DNA from: Rhodobacterales bacterium
GTDB lineage: Bacteria; Pseudomonadota; Alphaproteobacteria; Caulobacterales; Hyphomonadaceae
Assembly: GCA_014763715.1 (NCBI GenBank)
Contig: JACXUV010000001.1
Span: 1-64,000 of the forward strand
Length of the DNA: 64,000 nucleotides
Direction of reading: 5' to 3'
Shown here piece by piece: positions 17,531 through 26,397 of this stretch (position 1 is its first letter; every line of letters begins with the position of its first letter). Below the pieces are notes generated by a model. The model was not told where the DNA came from. It saw only the letters and a list, made by a program, of their open reading frames with translations, and searched no databases. The translations under genes and the position numbers were made by a program.

Positions 17531-17708
17531 CGCGCGGTCTCCGCCTACGAACAAATACGTACTTGCCAGCAGGCGCATCAGCCGTTACCTGCCCCGCATG
17601 CACAAACACGCGATCACCGTTCAGCAACAGACCCGGCAAATTCTGCCGGCGCGTGCTTGTGCCTGGCGACTGCCCTGCTGACAGCCCGTCACAGTGCAAT
17701 CGACCGAC

Positions 17709-17740
17709 AAGCCCCGCCACCCCGGCGGGGCTTTCGTTTT
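17709..17740 (+). terminator. Rho-independent terminator
   Basis: A perfect 10-bp stem, AAGCCCCGCC (17709-17718) with GGCGGGGCTT (17724-17733), and a 5-base loop, followed by the T-rich TTTCGTTTT. It is the clearest factor-independent terminator in the window and ends rightward transcription from xseA, 180 bases upstream. The sequence between, 17531-17708, shows no gene I can support. Confidence 0.88.
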
Positions 17741-17770
17741 GGTCCCGCCATACATGAAGGAACTGAAACA

Positions 17771-18199
17771 ATGAGCTTTGAAACAGACGCCGACATCGCC
17801 GCCCTTCTGGACGCGTTTCGCGGCCGCACGCTGCCGAAGGAGAAATGGACCCATGCCGCCCACTGGGCTGCGGCCCTTGGCCTGATCGCCGAGGATGAAG
17901 CCGCTGCCCACCGCGACATGCCGGGCATGATCCGCGCCTACAACGAATCCATTGGCGGCCGGAACACCGAGACTGAAGGCTATCACGAGACAATCACCAT
18001 CGCCTCGCTGAAGGCCGCAGCCCATGCGCTCGGCGGCGCGCCGGAGGGCACGCCGCTGCATGTCGTACTGTCAGGACTTCTGGCTGGCCCCTGCGGAAAG
18101 CCGGACTGGATTCTCGACTATTGGCGCAAGGAAACGCTGTTCAGCGTGAAAGCCCGGCGCGAATGGGTCGAGCCGGATGTCTGCGCGCTGCCATTCTAG
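17771..18199 (+). CDS. Conserved hypothetical protein, WTHxAH/YHETIT type
   Basis: A 142-residue soluble helical protein. Striking conserved-looking segments are LPKEKWTHAAHWAAAL (residues 22-37) and YNESIGGRNTETEGYHETIT, whose several His, Asn and Glu residues look like a binding or active site. I have seen similar proteins annotated only as hypothetical and know no function. GAAGGAACTGAAACA precedes the ATG at 17771. It sits just after the xseA terminator, so it has its own promoter, and a GNRA-loop hairpin follows its stop. Confidence 0.78.
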   Translation: MSFETDADIAALLDAFRGRTLPKEKWTHAAHWAAALGLIAEDEAAAHRDMPGMIRAYNESIGGRNTETEGYHETITIASLKAAAHALGGAPEGTPLHVVLSGLLAGPCGKPDWILDYWRKETLFSVKARREWVEPDVCALPF

Positions 18200-18204
18200 G
18201 AACA

Positions 18205-18220
18205 GGCCGGGAAACCGGCC
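18205..18220 (+). terminator. Hairpin with GAAA tetraloop after stop codon
   Basis: GGCCGG and CCGGCC form a perfect 6-bp stem closing a GAAA tetraloop, beginning five bases after the stop codon at 18199. It has no T-run. It probably stabilises or helps end the mRNA. Confidence 0.45.
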
Positions 18221-18245
18221 CGGATGGCCCGCGCAGATGGCTGGA

Positions 18246-18274
18246 GGGACCGTTCCCCCTGCGGGGACGGTCCC
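18246..18274. terminator. Long GC-rich hairpin between convergent genes
   Basis: GGGACCGT and ACGGTCCC form a perfect 8-bp outer stem, extended inward by CCCC/GGGG with one bulged base. It lies seven bases from the stop of the minus-strand DUF3126 gene and between two convergent genes, so it may end transcription both ways, though it lacks a T-run. Confidence 0.5.
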
Positions 18275-18280
18275 ATCAGG

Positions 18281-18493
18281 TCAGCCGCCCGTAATGTCTT
18301 CTTCCAGGATGGTCATCTGGAACTGGTAGGAGGTCTCGCCCTCGTCGACATCCTTGTAGACGACGGCCAGGAATTCGGCGCCGAGATAGACTTCGACAGA
18401 ATCGTCCGTCTTGTCGCGCGGCAGCACGCGCAGGCCGGGATTCAGCTTCTCTTTGAGATAGGCCTCAAGACGGAGCGTTTCTTCGCGGGTCAT
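18281..18493 (-). CDS. DUF3126 family protein
   Basis: A 70-residue soluble protein matching the alphaproteobacterial DUF3126 pattern: an N-terminal helix (MTREETLRLEAYLKEKLNPG), then three beta strands with the recurring SVEVYLGAEFLAVVYKD and a DEGETSYQFQMTILEEDI end. Function unknown. The ATG at 18493 has AAAAGGA nine bases upstream; an upstream in-frame start would add ten atypical residues. It is monocistronic between a convergent gene and a 69-base gap before the transmembrane TPR-like gene. Confidence 0.88.
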   Translation of the reverse strand: MTREETLRLEAYLKEKLNPGLRVLPRDKTDDSVEVYLGAEFLAVVYKDVDEGETSYQFQMTILEEDITGG

Positions 18494-18562
18494 TATAAGT
18501 GTCCTTTTCTTCGCGAGGCGCAACCTAGTTGGTTTCTGCGAGGGTTCAACCGCAAGCCTGCA

Positions 18563-19945
18563 TCAAATCCCGCCCGATTCCACAAGGCAATGGGCCGCCA
18601 GTTCATCCACATCAGGGGAATATTTCTGCGGCAACAGGCGCATCAGCTCGGCCTTGTCGATCTGGCCGCAATCCATCAGCGACAGCACCATGGCCGTATC
18701 GCTCTGGATGCGCTTCATCTCCTGCACCGCTTCGCGGCTGGCCCCGGCACGTTTGAGCGCCGTCTCATTCTCCCGCGCGGCGATGTTCCGAACGGTCAGA
18801 TTCCAGGCGAGCGGCAGGATGTGGTCGATGTTCTCGGTATGCGACAGAGCGGCGGGCCAGTCCTCTTCAAGGATATAGATGAAGCCCATGTTTTCTTCCG
18901 TATACGCCACGCCAACGCGGGTGGAGCCGCGATCGGCCCGGATCTTTGCTGCCGTGCGCAGTTCCGACAGCGCCTCCTGCAGGGCGAGGCTCCGGTCGCG
19001 CCCTTCCGGGAGTTGCGACTGGGCGGCCAGCGCAATCAGCGTCGTGCCCACGCCATGGTGCGCCATCTGGGACTGTTCCAGCGTGATGTCTTCCGGGTCT
19101 GCCTCCATCAGCTTCGCCGCCTGGCTGAAGGCATTGTAGGCCAGCAGCGCATCGCCCCGCTTGCGAAGGCATTGCCCCTTCCAGAGCAGCAGCATCGGCT
19201 CGCTGAGGCCGCGCGCCACGGCCTGGTTCACATAGTCGACCACGGTGGAACAGCCCCGGTTCCAGCCGAGGGAATTTCCATCCGCCTTGCGATATTCCAG
19301 CATGGCGAGCCCCGCCGCACCGATGGCCTGATCCGACAGGGCCGAGCTGTCGTCCAGCAGGCTCTGGAACTCGCTGCGCACGGTGGCGGACTCCACCTGC
19401 CCGCCCCAGTCGTCCAGCGCCGCCTGCATCAGAACGCGCTCGGCATTTGTCAGCAGGCTGACGCTACCGGTCTCGTCCGCGCGCAGCACCATGGCGACGA
19501 CCTGCGAGGTGACCTCGTTCATCGTCTTGCCGAGGATATGCCCCCGCGCGATGCTGATGGCGCGATCCTTGTAGGAGGCGATCTGCCCCGGCGAGCCGGC
19601 CTGTTGCAGCTCCCGCGACAGTTCGGCCTGGCGGCGGGCGGCCTCGTTCTCCTCGCGGATGGCGACCAGTTGCGCCTGCGTCGATTCCCGCTGGCGGCTC
19701 GCCTCGCCCGCCACGATGCGCAAGTTCACCTCGTTCAGCCGCGCCTGCCGGGCATATTCCGCGCGCAAGCCCTGAAGCTCGAAATAGAAATAGAGCACGC
19801 TGCCCACCGCGATCACGGCGGCTGTCACCAGCAAGGCAGACAGCGCCCGCACCAGGAAGCGGAAGGATTGCTGCTCCCCCTGCAACTCCATCAACAGGTC
19901 CAGCGAGGTGACGGGCGAAACGCCGTCCTGATGTTCCGCACTCAT
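18563..19945 (-). CDS. Membrane-anchored coiled-coil/TPR-like protein
   Basis: A 460-residue protein with a 30-residue cytoplasmic N-terminus, one strong transmembrane helix (about 31-52, ALSALLVTAAVIAVGSVLYF), a coiled coil (about 55-115, rich in Arg, Glu, Gln) and a long helical domain with TPR-like pairs (LLLWKGQCLRKRGDALLAYNAFSQAAKLM). No catalytic motif. The start codon overlaps the stop of the upstream 135-residue gene. It is the last gene of a set that runs back to an OmpA-like gene at 25355; it may be a scaffold for the exported caspase-like protein, but that is inference. Confidence 0.8.
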   Translation of the reverse strand: MSAEHQDGVSPVTSLDLLMELQGEQQSFRFLVRALSALLVTAAVIAVGSVLYFYFELQGLRAEYARQARLNEVNLRIVAGEASRQRESTQAQLVAIREENEAARRQAELSRELQQAGSPGQIASYKDRAISIARGHILGKTMNEVTSQVVAMVLRADETGSVSLLTNAERVLMQAALDDWGGQVESATVRSEFQSLLDDSSALSDQAIGAAGLAMLEYRKADGNSLGWNRGCSTVVDYVNQAVARGLSEPMLLLWKGQCLRKRGDALLAYNAFSQAAKLMEADPEDITLEQSQMAHHGVGTTLIALAAQSQLPEGRDRSLALQEALSELRTAAKIRADRGSTRVGVAYTEENMGFIYILEEDWPAALSHTENIDHILPLAWNLTVRNIAARENETALKRAGASREAVQEMKRIQSDTAMVLSLMDCGQIDKAELMRLLPQKYSPDVDELAAHCLVESGGI

Positions 19946-20349
19946 CGTGCCGTCTCCGCCAAAGGGTTCAGCTTCGCCCCGCGCCACACATCCGGGCCGA
20001 ACATCGGCTCCAGCAGCAGGCGCAGGCCGGTCTCGTCTTCATTCTCGCGCAGGAAAGCCTCCGCAATCAGCAGCTTGATCCGCGTCTGGCGCATGCGCCA
20101 CATCTTCAGCGCCGTGCCGATGGCGGTGGCGACGCAGAAATTCGACGCGCCCAGGATACGCTCCGGATTGTTCGCAAAGACGCCTTCGCCCACGGGCAGC
20201 GGATACTGCCCGAACAGCGTCAGCAGGAACACGCTGAACGCCGCCAGCGCCGACAGCATCGCCCCGATCAGGATCGTCCGGTTCAGCCGGGACTCGGCCT
20301 TGAGCTGGTCCCGGTGACGGCTGATCAGGGGGCTGATGGACCGGATCAT
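19942..20349 (-). CDS. Small two-helix membrane protein of caspase operon
   Basis: A 135-residue protein with two likely membrane helices, about residues 26-47 ([20 protein letters not shown]) and a weaker one at 68-85 ([17 protein letters not shown]). The flanks are Arg/Lys-rich and the C-terminal 50 residues are soluble and acidic. I recognise no family. Both ends overlap neighbours in ATGA fashion: its start at 20349 overlaps the caspase stop and its stop overlaps the next start, so the three proteins are probably made in fixed ratio. Confidence 0.75.
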   Translation of the reverse strand: MIRSISPLISRHRDQLKAESRLNRTILIGAMLSALAAFSVFLLTLFGQYPLPVGEGVFANNPERILGASNFCVATAIGTALKMWRMRQTRIKLLIAEAFLRENEDETGLRLLLEPMFGPDVWRGAKLNPLAETAR

Positions 20350-22094
20350 GACGGGTCGGGATCTCTCGCCACGCGGAAGCCTATGGCATCGTCCCGCCCG
20401 CTGGACGGGAACGCATCCCGCACGGCTGAGCGGACATAGGACGGGACCTTTTCCCAGCTGCCGCCCCGCACGACGCGGGAGCACATCTCCGCCCCTTCTT
20501 CGGGCGCGGCCTTGCCGATGCGGCCCATATAGTCGTGGAACCAGCAATCGGCGACCCATTCGGCGGCATTGCCATGCATGTCGTACAGGCCGAACGCGTT
20601 CGGCGGATAGGCGCCCACCGGCAGCGGCTGGCGCGGGAAAGCGCCCTTCGGCCCGCCATTGTACTGGCGGCCGCTGGCGTTGAAGTTCGCGTCCTTGTCG
20701 GTGAGGTAGTCGCCCGTATTGAAAGCCGTCTCCGTGCCCGCGCGGGCAGCGTATTCCCACTCGGCTTCGTTGAGCAGACGGTAGGGCTCGCCCTCCACCT
20801 GTTCGTTCAGCCAGCGGACATATTCCATCGCCTCCCACCAGGTGATGTTCACCACCGGCATGGCCGGGCGCGTCCAGCGGTCTGAGCGGGTTTCGGCCTT
20901 CGCCTTGTTCCCGGCGCATCCCCCGCCCGCGATGCAGGCGTCGAGGTCAGCCCAGCTGATTTCCTTTTCAGAGGCCGCAAAGATGGCGACCTGCGGCTGC
21001 CATTGCGGGCCTTCGGTGGCCTTGCGTTCCGGTTCGCTGTCCGGTGAGCCCATGCGGAACGTGCCTGCCGGAATGGCGACCATCTGCGGGCAATCGGTAC
21101 AGTCCTGAAACCGGCGCGCCTCGACAGGGCCGCCATTGGCCGCCGCAGCAAAGGCGCCCTGGCGCACCAGAGCCGAGACCGTGCCAGCGGCGGGCGAGAC
21201 CACCGGGCCAGCCTGTGCGGGCGCCTCTTCCGTATTGCCTGCCGAGCGTGCCCCGGCCGGCAGGCGGGTGGAAAAGACCGGGTCGTCCACAACGGTCGGT
21301 GCAGGGGCCGAGACAGGAGCTGGCGCCCCCGTGCATCCGGCAAAGCAGAAATCGGCGCCGGTCAGCCCGGAATTGTAGAACGGGGTCTGCAGCCCGCCGG
21401 TCGAGGCGTTCACCGTGTCGGCCACGCGCTTAAACACCTGTTCGGCGATCAGGTTCTGCTGTTTCAGCGTCTGCGCCAGCGCCAGCGCAAAGGCGGAGTT
21501 TGCGCCATCCCCGTCATAGGCGACATAGCCCGGCGCCGTGGAATAGGAGATCAGCAGGCCGCGCGAAGGTTTCACCTCGGCCAGCCCGCCGCCTGCGCTG
21601 CGTGTCGCACTCGGCAGCGGATTGTCCCGGCAGGCATCGAGGATGACGAAATTCACCGCATTGCCCGCATCCTCCACATAGCGCAGCGCATCGCCGAGAC
21701 GCGGCGCCTGGCGCCAGATGTCCTGTTCGGAGCGCGCATCGGCGTCCACCGGCACAAGATAGTTCAGCCCCTGAGACTGAACACCGTGCCCGGCATAATA
21801 GATGAGGCCCACGGAAGACTTGCCCCCGGCCTTCAGGTGCGCGCCATGGGCGGCGAAGGCCTCCTCCATCCGGTCTTCGCTGGCGTTCAGCACAAGGTCG
21901 ACCTGAAAGCCGACCTCGGCCAGCGATTCCGCCATCAGACGGGCATCATTTGCCGGATTGGCGAGCTGCCATCCCCGCTGCTGATAGTCGGAATTCCCGA
22001 TGACCAGTGCATAGCGCGGCGGCGCGGCCGGATCAGCCAGCGCGGTGAATGCAACAAAAAACCCTGCAATTCCAAGCAGGAAAAGGCGAAGCAT
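20346..22094 (-). CDS. Exported caspase (metacaspase-like) fused to degenerate SUMF1 domain
   Basis: A 582-residue protein with a signal peptide ([16 protein letters not shown], cut near residue 20) and a caspase-fold peptidase C14 domain at about 25-250. The dyad is visible: His103 in YYAGHG and Cys155 in LDACRDNP. A Pro/Ala-rich linker (255-320) leads to a SUMF1/formylglycine-enzyme domain (about 334-580: [26 protein letters not shown]-like segment, [28 protein letters not shown]). The segment where true formylglycine-generating enzymes carry two active cysteines has none (EKVPSYV), so this half is probably structural or ligand-binding. Caspase-SUMF1 fusions are known in bacteria, with uncertain roles. 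Confidence 0.92.
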   Translation of the reverse strand: MLRLFLLGIAGFFVAFTALADPAAPPRYALVIGNSDYQQRGWQLANPANDARLMAESLAEVGFQVDLVLNASEDRMEEAFAAHGAHLKAGGKSSVGLIYYAGHGVQSQGLNYLVPVDADARSEQDIWRQAPRLGDALRYVEDAGNAVNFVILDACRDNPLPSATRSAGGGLAEVKPSRGLLISYSTAPGYVAYDGDGANSAFALALAQTLKQQNLIAEQVFKRVADTVNASTGGLQTPFYNSGLTGADFCFAGCTGAPAPVSAPAPTVVDDPVFSTRLPAGARSAGNTEEAPAQAGPVVSPAAGTVSALVRQGAFAAAANGGPVEARRFQDCTDCPQMVAIPAGTFRMGSPDSEPERKATEGPQWQPQVAIFAASEKEISWADLDACIAGGGCAGNKAKAETRSDRWTRPAMPVVNITWWEAMEYVRWLNEQVEGEPYRLLNEAEWEYAARAGTETAFNTGDYLTDKDANFNASGRQYNGGPKGAFPRQPLPVGAYPPNAFGLYDMHGNAAEWVADCWFHDYMGRIGKAAPEEGAEMCSRVVRGGSWEKVPSYVRSAVRDAFPSSGRDDAIGFRVARDPDPS

Positions 22095-22208
22095 GGCGAG
22101 AGTCCCCTTCTCTTGAGATCGACACCTTCTTCCCCAGCACTGGGGCCTACCCTAACCGCAATTCGGCGGAGGGGAAAAGGGGGCGATAAGGCTCTCTCGC
22201 TCGGATCT

Positions 22209-24098
22209 TTATTTTCCTGCCGGATGTTTCGCGGATGTGGGCAGCTTGGCCAGTTCCTTCGCCTGCGCGACCCATTCGTCCCGCTCGATCCGGCCCTTGA
22301 AATGTTCCAGCTTGTTGTCGACCCATTCGATTTCTGCCGGTCCCCATTCGGCGATCTGCCAGAAATAATAGACGCCGATCTCGTTCAGCAGCTCGCCCAG
22401 CATCGGGCCGATGCCGTTGATCACTTCCAGGTCGTCCTCATTGCCGAACGCCGCCTCGACCAGCAGGTTCGCCTTGTCGCCGGGGCGCAGGGCAATCTCC
22501 AGCGGGTGGGAGACGGATTCGGGCTCAGCGGCCGCTTCAGGCTCCGGCTCAGCCGGGCGGACGGGCGGCGCCTTGGGCGTGCGTTCCGGCAGCACCTGGT
22601 CGATCGGGGTGAAGGCGGGCGGCTCCGGCCGCGGCGGGGTGTAGACCGGCTGGCGGTAAGTGTATTCGCCCTCCCCGCGCAGATAGCCGAAGTCCCGCGC
22701 GCGCAGGATATGGTTCAGTGCGGCCAGTGTGTACTCGATGGAGGCGAGGCGGCTGTCCATCGCGCCCATGTCGAGGCGGGCGTCCAGCTTGCGCATGGAG
22801 GACAGTACCGGCGACAGGTCCGGCTCGCGCATGGCCAGCATGGAATCCTGCAGCGCGGCGAGGCGGCGCTCCATCGGGCCGAAATCCGGCATGGACTGCA
22901 GCTCGACCCGCAGCGAGGCCAGCGCGCTTTCGACATTCGACAGCCGGGCCTGCACCGGCGTCAGGTCCACGCCCGACCGGGCCAGCATCGCCACCGTGTG
23001 CTCCACACCCGACAGTTTCGAATGGAGCGAGGCGCTGCCGCCCTCGATGTCGGCCAGCTTGGTGTGCACCACGCGCATGTCTTCGGACGGCGCACGCAGC
23101 AGGCCCTCGATATTGCGCAGCTCGTTGACGATAGGGGTGAAGTCCGTTTCCGGAAGGTCGATGCTGTTCACCGCCGCCTCGATCCGGTCGAGACGGCTGA
23201 CAGCCTCCTCGATATTGCCCAGACGGTCCACCGCGTCCCCGATCTGGGAGACCGGCGCGATGGCCGCTTCGATCTTACCAAGGCGCGCGTTCACCTGGTC
23301 CACATCCGGCACACGCAGGCCCGCCAGCGAGGACGACAGGGTGGACATGCGGATCATCAGCTCCTCGACATCGGCCTTGCGTGCCGTGTCCATCCGGTCG
23401 GCAAACTCGGCCAGCCGCGATTCCATCGCCGCCATGTGCGTGCGCACGGGCTCAAGGTCCGGTTTGGGAATGTCCAGATTCTCCAGCGCCAGTTCCAGAC
23501 TTGCGAGGCCGGAATGCACGGGGCCAAGGTCGACTTCCGGCATGGTCTGGCCACGGACCAGTTCTTCCAGCTGCGCCAGGCGGATCTCCACCGGGTCGAG
23601 GTCCGTGTTCTGCAGGCTGGCCACCTCGTTCGAGACAGACAAGAGCGAGCTTTCGATATCCGACAAGCGGCCCAGCACGCCTTCCAGCGCGTCGTCCGGC
23701 TGTTGCAGCAGCGTCTCCATCCGGCCGAGGCGGGTCTCAAGCTGCTCACGGCTTGTCTCCTGCGTTTGCCCGATCAGGCCGCGCATCTCGGTGAAGCGGT
23801 CATTGATCGCGCCCAGGCCGGAGCTGCCGGTCAGCGACAGGGCGCTTTCGATCCGCGCGAGGCGCTCGGTCAGCGGCGACAGGTCCGGCGGCGGGGCAAG
23901 GCCGGCCAGGCCTGCCCTGAACTCTTCCGAGGTCAGCGGCGCAGGCTGGTCCTTCGCAGACCTGGCGCCCTCCACCAGTTCCTCATGGTAGACGGTCACA
24001 TCCTCATAGTTCCGGCGGAACCACCACCAGGCCAGGGCCGCCCCGCACGCAGCGGCGAGAACCATCAACAGGAAAATCTGGAGCAGCAGGAACAGCAT
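22209..24098 (-). CDS. Membrane-anchored coiled-coil repeat protein with C-terminal HhH domain
   Basis: A 629-residue protein. An N-terminal membrane helix (about 2-28, LLLQIFLLMVLAAACGAALA) is followed by a long helical region (about 72-420) built from at least eight repeats of roughly 30-45 residues with the core D-[LF]-x-P-[VIM]-x5-L-x2-[IL]-E-x2-L. A Pro-rich linker (450-530) leads to a C-terminal helix-hairpin-helix domain (from 553: DLEVINGIGPMLGELLNEIG, then FWQIAEW and FKGRIERDEWVAQAKEL), a module also found fused to NuoE-type and ribosomal proteins. Its start is 45 bases after the OmpA-like stop. No function is known; its form suggests a spacer or tether. Confidence 0.82.
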   Translation of the reverse strand: MLFLLLQIFLLMVLAAACGAALAWWWFRRNYEDVTVYHEELVEGARSAKDQPAPLTSEEFRAGLAGLAPPPDLSPLTERLARIESALSLTGSSGLGAINDRFTEMRGLIGQTQETSREQLETRLGRMETLLQQPDDALEGVLGRLSDIESSLLSVSNEVASLQNTDLDPVEIRLAQLEELVRGQTMPEVDLGPVHSGLASLELALENLDIPKPDLEPVRTHMAAMESRLAEFADRMDTARKADVEELMIRMSTLSSSLAGLRVPDVDQVNARLGKIEAAIAPVSQIGDAVDRLGNIEEAVSRLDRIEAAVNSIDLPETDFTPIVNELRNIEGLLRAPSEDMRVVHTKLADIEGGSASLHSKLSGVEHTVAMLARSGVDLTPVQARLSNVESALASLRVELQSMPDFGPMERRLAALQDSMLAMREPDLSPVLSSMRKLDARLDMGAMDSRLASIEYTLAALNHILRARDFGYLRGEGEYTYRQPVYTPPRPEPPAFTPIDQVLPERTPKAPPVRPAEPEPEAAAEPESVSHPLEIALRPGDKANLLVEAAFGNEDDLEVINGIGPMLGELLNEIGVYYFWQIAEWGPAEIEWVDNKLEHFKGRIERDEWVAQAKELAKLPTSAKHPAGK

Positions 24099-24143
24099 GG
24101 CGTTACTCGTGGCGAGGGCTTCTGCCCCCTGTTGGATTAGACT

Positions 24144-25355
24144 TCATTCAGAGGCCCGCACGACGCGGATCTCGATCCTCCGGTTGCGCGCGCGCCCCTC
24201 CGGCGTGGTGTTGACGGCAACCGGGCGGGTCGCCCCATAGCCTTCGGCGATCAGGCGCTTCGGATTGACGTTGCGCGCGATCAGCGCATTGCGCACGGCA
24301 AAGGCGCGGTTGCGGCTCAGCGTTGCATTCTCATCCTCCGGGCCGGTGGAATCGGTATGCCCCTCGATGCGCAGCGTGCCGGGGCATTTCTTCACCGCCG
24401 CAGCCACCGCATCCAGAAGCGCATTGCTGGAGGCGTCGATCACGGAGCTGGAGGAGTCGAACTCGATCCGGGCATCCTTCAGTAAATCGGAGAGTTCCGC
24501 CTCACAGCTGACCACCGCCTCATGCGGCAGCACATCGATCGTGCCGACCGTGCCGAAAGGCATCGACGCCATTGCCTGCCGGCGCACCGCTCCGGCCGCG
24601 CTCTCCGGCAGTTCGCAGCGCAGGCTGAAGCGGCCCTTGTCGAAACTGGCCTGTCCGGTATCGCACTGGCTGATCGTGTTGATGCCACGCATAGCAACCT
24701 GAAGGTAGCCTGCAGGCACGTCCTGGTCCGTTATCGTCAGCTTGTCGTCAACGCCGGTAATGCGGGGCGGGTAGATCTTGTTGAAGGCATGGCGAACCAC
24801 CTTGTCCTTCGTCTCCTGGTCCGGCATCGCGCCCTCAAGGCGCAGGGCGCCATTGGCCAGCGTGAAATGCCAGGCGGGTGAGGCAGCGGCCTCGTCCGTC
24901 ACATCCTGCAGCGGGGCGATGGCGGCCGTCTCTGCATCGGCTTCTGCGCTGTCTGCATCAGGGCGAGCCTTGTACGGCCCCTGCGGCACGGTCACCCGCG
25001 TTGCCGGGCGCGCCAGGCCGAACGGCGTGGCGGAGGCGGCCTCCTTCGCGATCAGGCGCGCCTTGTTGGCCTCGGCACCGGAAGGCGGCTCGCCCGAAAT
25101 CGTGATGGACTGTCCGCTGACGGAAGTCCTCGCCCAGTCGATGCCATTGGCGGCCAGCGCCTCGGTCACCGCGCGCTTCGTCGCGTTCTGCACGCCAAAG
25201 GCAAACGGCCAGAGGGCAATCAGGAACAGCAGGCTGAGGCCCGCCAGAGGGATCAGGCCGAAAGGCATGAAAGGCAGGTGGCCGTCCCTGCGGGCAAGGC
25301 GGCGCAGGCGCACAGTGCGCCGCGTCACTTCCCCTTCGACGGTCTCGTAGTTCAC
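24144..25355 (-). CDS. BON-OmpA family envelope protein
   Basis: A 403-residue protein. The basic N-terminus (RRTVRLRRLARRDGH) is followed by one membrane helix (FGLIPLAGLSLLFLIALWPF, about 32-55) and BON-like modules (TSVSGQSITISGEPPSGAEA, LANGALRLEGAMPDQETKDK). The C-terminal OmpA domain binds peptidoglycan: IEGHTDSTGPEDENATLSRN, VRNALIARNV, GYGATRPVAVNTTPEGRARN and RRIEIRV. The architecture resembles mycobacterial ArfA. It starts with GTG at 25355, with GGGGGCGG upstream. It is the first gene of the envelope cluster reaching to 18563, and may anchor that cluster to the cell wall. Confidence 0.85.
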   Translation of the reverse strand: MNYETVEGEVTRRTVRLRRLARRDGHLPFMPFGLIPLAGLSLLFLIALWPFAFGVQNATKRAVTEALAANGIDWARTSVSGQSITISGEPPSGAEANKARLIAKEAASATPFGLARPATRVTVPQGPYKARPDADSAEADAETAAIAPLQDVTDEAAASPAWHFTLANGALRLEGAMPDQETKDKVVRHAFNKIYPPRITGVDDKLTITDQDVPAGYLQVAMRGINTISQCDTGQASFDKGRFSLRCELPESAAGAVRRQAMASMPFGTVGTIDVLPHEAVVSCEAELSDLLKDARIEFDSSSSVIDASSNALLDAVAAAVKKCPGTLRIEGHTDSTGPEDENATLSRNRAFAVRNALIARNVNPKRLIAEGYGATRPVAVNTTPEGRARNRRIEIRVVRASE

Positions 25356-25676
25356 CCAACCGCCCCCTTCTGACGCGGAATATTTCCCTGAAATGTACGG
25401 GTTTTCAGAAGGATAACTCTAGACGAAACCCTGGGGAGCAACAATATTCGCACGCATAATCAGGCTCTGTTCAGTAAAGAATTATTGTCAGATCTGGGTT
25501 TATTCGTGCGTGATACGAATTTCAGTAAACGGGAGTCCCGCCTTGCGGGAATACCGGCCTGTCACACATCGCCACAAACACCTGGCAGCGGCCATCCGGG
25601 CAGAATGAGTCCCGGTCGGGGAAATGGAGCAAACGCTTTGGGATTGAAGTACAAAGTCCGCCGTCTCGTGTCTGAA
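25356..25676. other. 321-base divergent gap
   Basis: This lies between the divergent OmpA-like gene and the phytochelatin synthase-like gene. It should hold both promoters, and its first 130 bases are AT-richer than the genes. A short inverted repeat, CTGAAA...TTTTCAG, lies near 25390-25410. In-frame starts at 25485 and 25605 would extend the right-hand gene into it, but the added sequence looks non-coding. Confidence 0.5.
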
Positions 25677-26381
25677 ATGAGCTATGAGCTGACGGCGGCC
25701 CGCAGGAAGGCCCCACGTCCGGCCGCCCCGCATCCGCTACCCCTGCCCGAGCACCTCATCGCGCTCGATTCCGCAGAGGGGACGCGCCTCCTGATGGAGG
25801 CGGACGCCATGGCAGACTATGTGCCGCTCAGCATCCATTTCGTGACTCAGGACACGCCGACCTTCTGCGGACCCGCCAGCATGAGCATGGTGCTGAACGC
25901 GCTCGGCATCGAACGGCCGGGCTCGCTGCACTCAGACCAGCACGGCCTGTTCGATCAGGAAAACATCTTCACGCGGGAAACCCACCACATCACGCCCCGC
26001 GCCCATATCAGGCGCCACGGCACGCCCCTTTCGACGCTCGGCCGGTTCTTTGAAACCCATGGCGTCGATGTCAGCACGGTCTACGCCAGCACCGTAACGG
26101 TCGACGCGTTCCGCGAGGCCGGACGGAAAACCCTCTCGACCCCGGGGGAATACCTGGTGGTCAATTACAATCGCGCCCAGGTCGGCCAGCGCACGGGCGG
26201 ACACATCTCGCCAGTGGCGGCCTACAATGCCGCCTCAGACATGTTCCTCATCCTGGATGTGTCGCGCTACAAATACCCGCCCTTCTGGGTCACGGCAGCG
26301 GATCTCCACGCCGCCATGAACGTGAAGACCGGAGCGGGCATCACGCATGGCTATGTGATCGTGCGCGGCAAGCAGGGCTGA
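25677..26381 (+). CDS. Phytochelatin synthase family protein
   Basis: A 234-residue papain-like transpeptidase/peptidase of the phytochelatin synthase family; plant enzymes join gamma-Glu-Cys units of glutathione, while short bacterial ones mostly hydrolyse it. The catalytic triad is visible: Cys64 in TFCGPASMSMVLNALGI, His176 in GQRTGGHISPVAAYN and Asp194 in LILDVSRYKYPPFWV. It has only the catalytic domain, without the Cys-rich C-terminus of plant enzymes. The ATG at 25677 is chosen from family length; no strong binding site, and no signal peptide from this start. It faces cysE, 16 bases away. Glutathione or metal-linked thiol turnover is inferred. Confidence 0.9.
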   Translation: MSYELTAARRKAPRPAAPHPLPLPEHLIALDSAEGTRLLMEADAMADYVPLSIHFVTQDTPTFCGPASMSMVLNALGIERPGSLHSDQHGLFDQENIFTRETHHITPRAHIRRHGTPLSTLGRFFETHGVDVSTVYASTVTVDAFREAGRKTLSTPGEYLVVNYNRAQVGQRTGGHISPVAAYNAASDMFLILDVSRYKYPPFWVTAADLHAAMNVKTGAGITHGYVIVRGKQG

Positions 26382-26397
26382 CGCAGCGCGCCCGCGT

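Noticed and set aside
17531-17708. Possible small RNA ahead of the strong terminator.
   Set aside because: The stretch ends in a good terminator but shows no match to SRP, 6S or tmRNA motifs and no clear promoter; it is equally well the 3' untranslated end of xseA.
21786-24140. A long plus-strand open frame opposite the caspase and coiled-coil genes.
   Set aside because: It mirrors the repeats of the real minus-strand gene and shows no independent domain or start signal. The same holds for the 723-codon frame at 27518-29689 opposite the RND permease.
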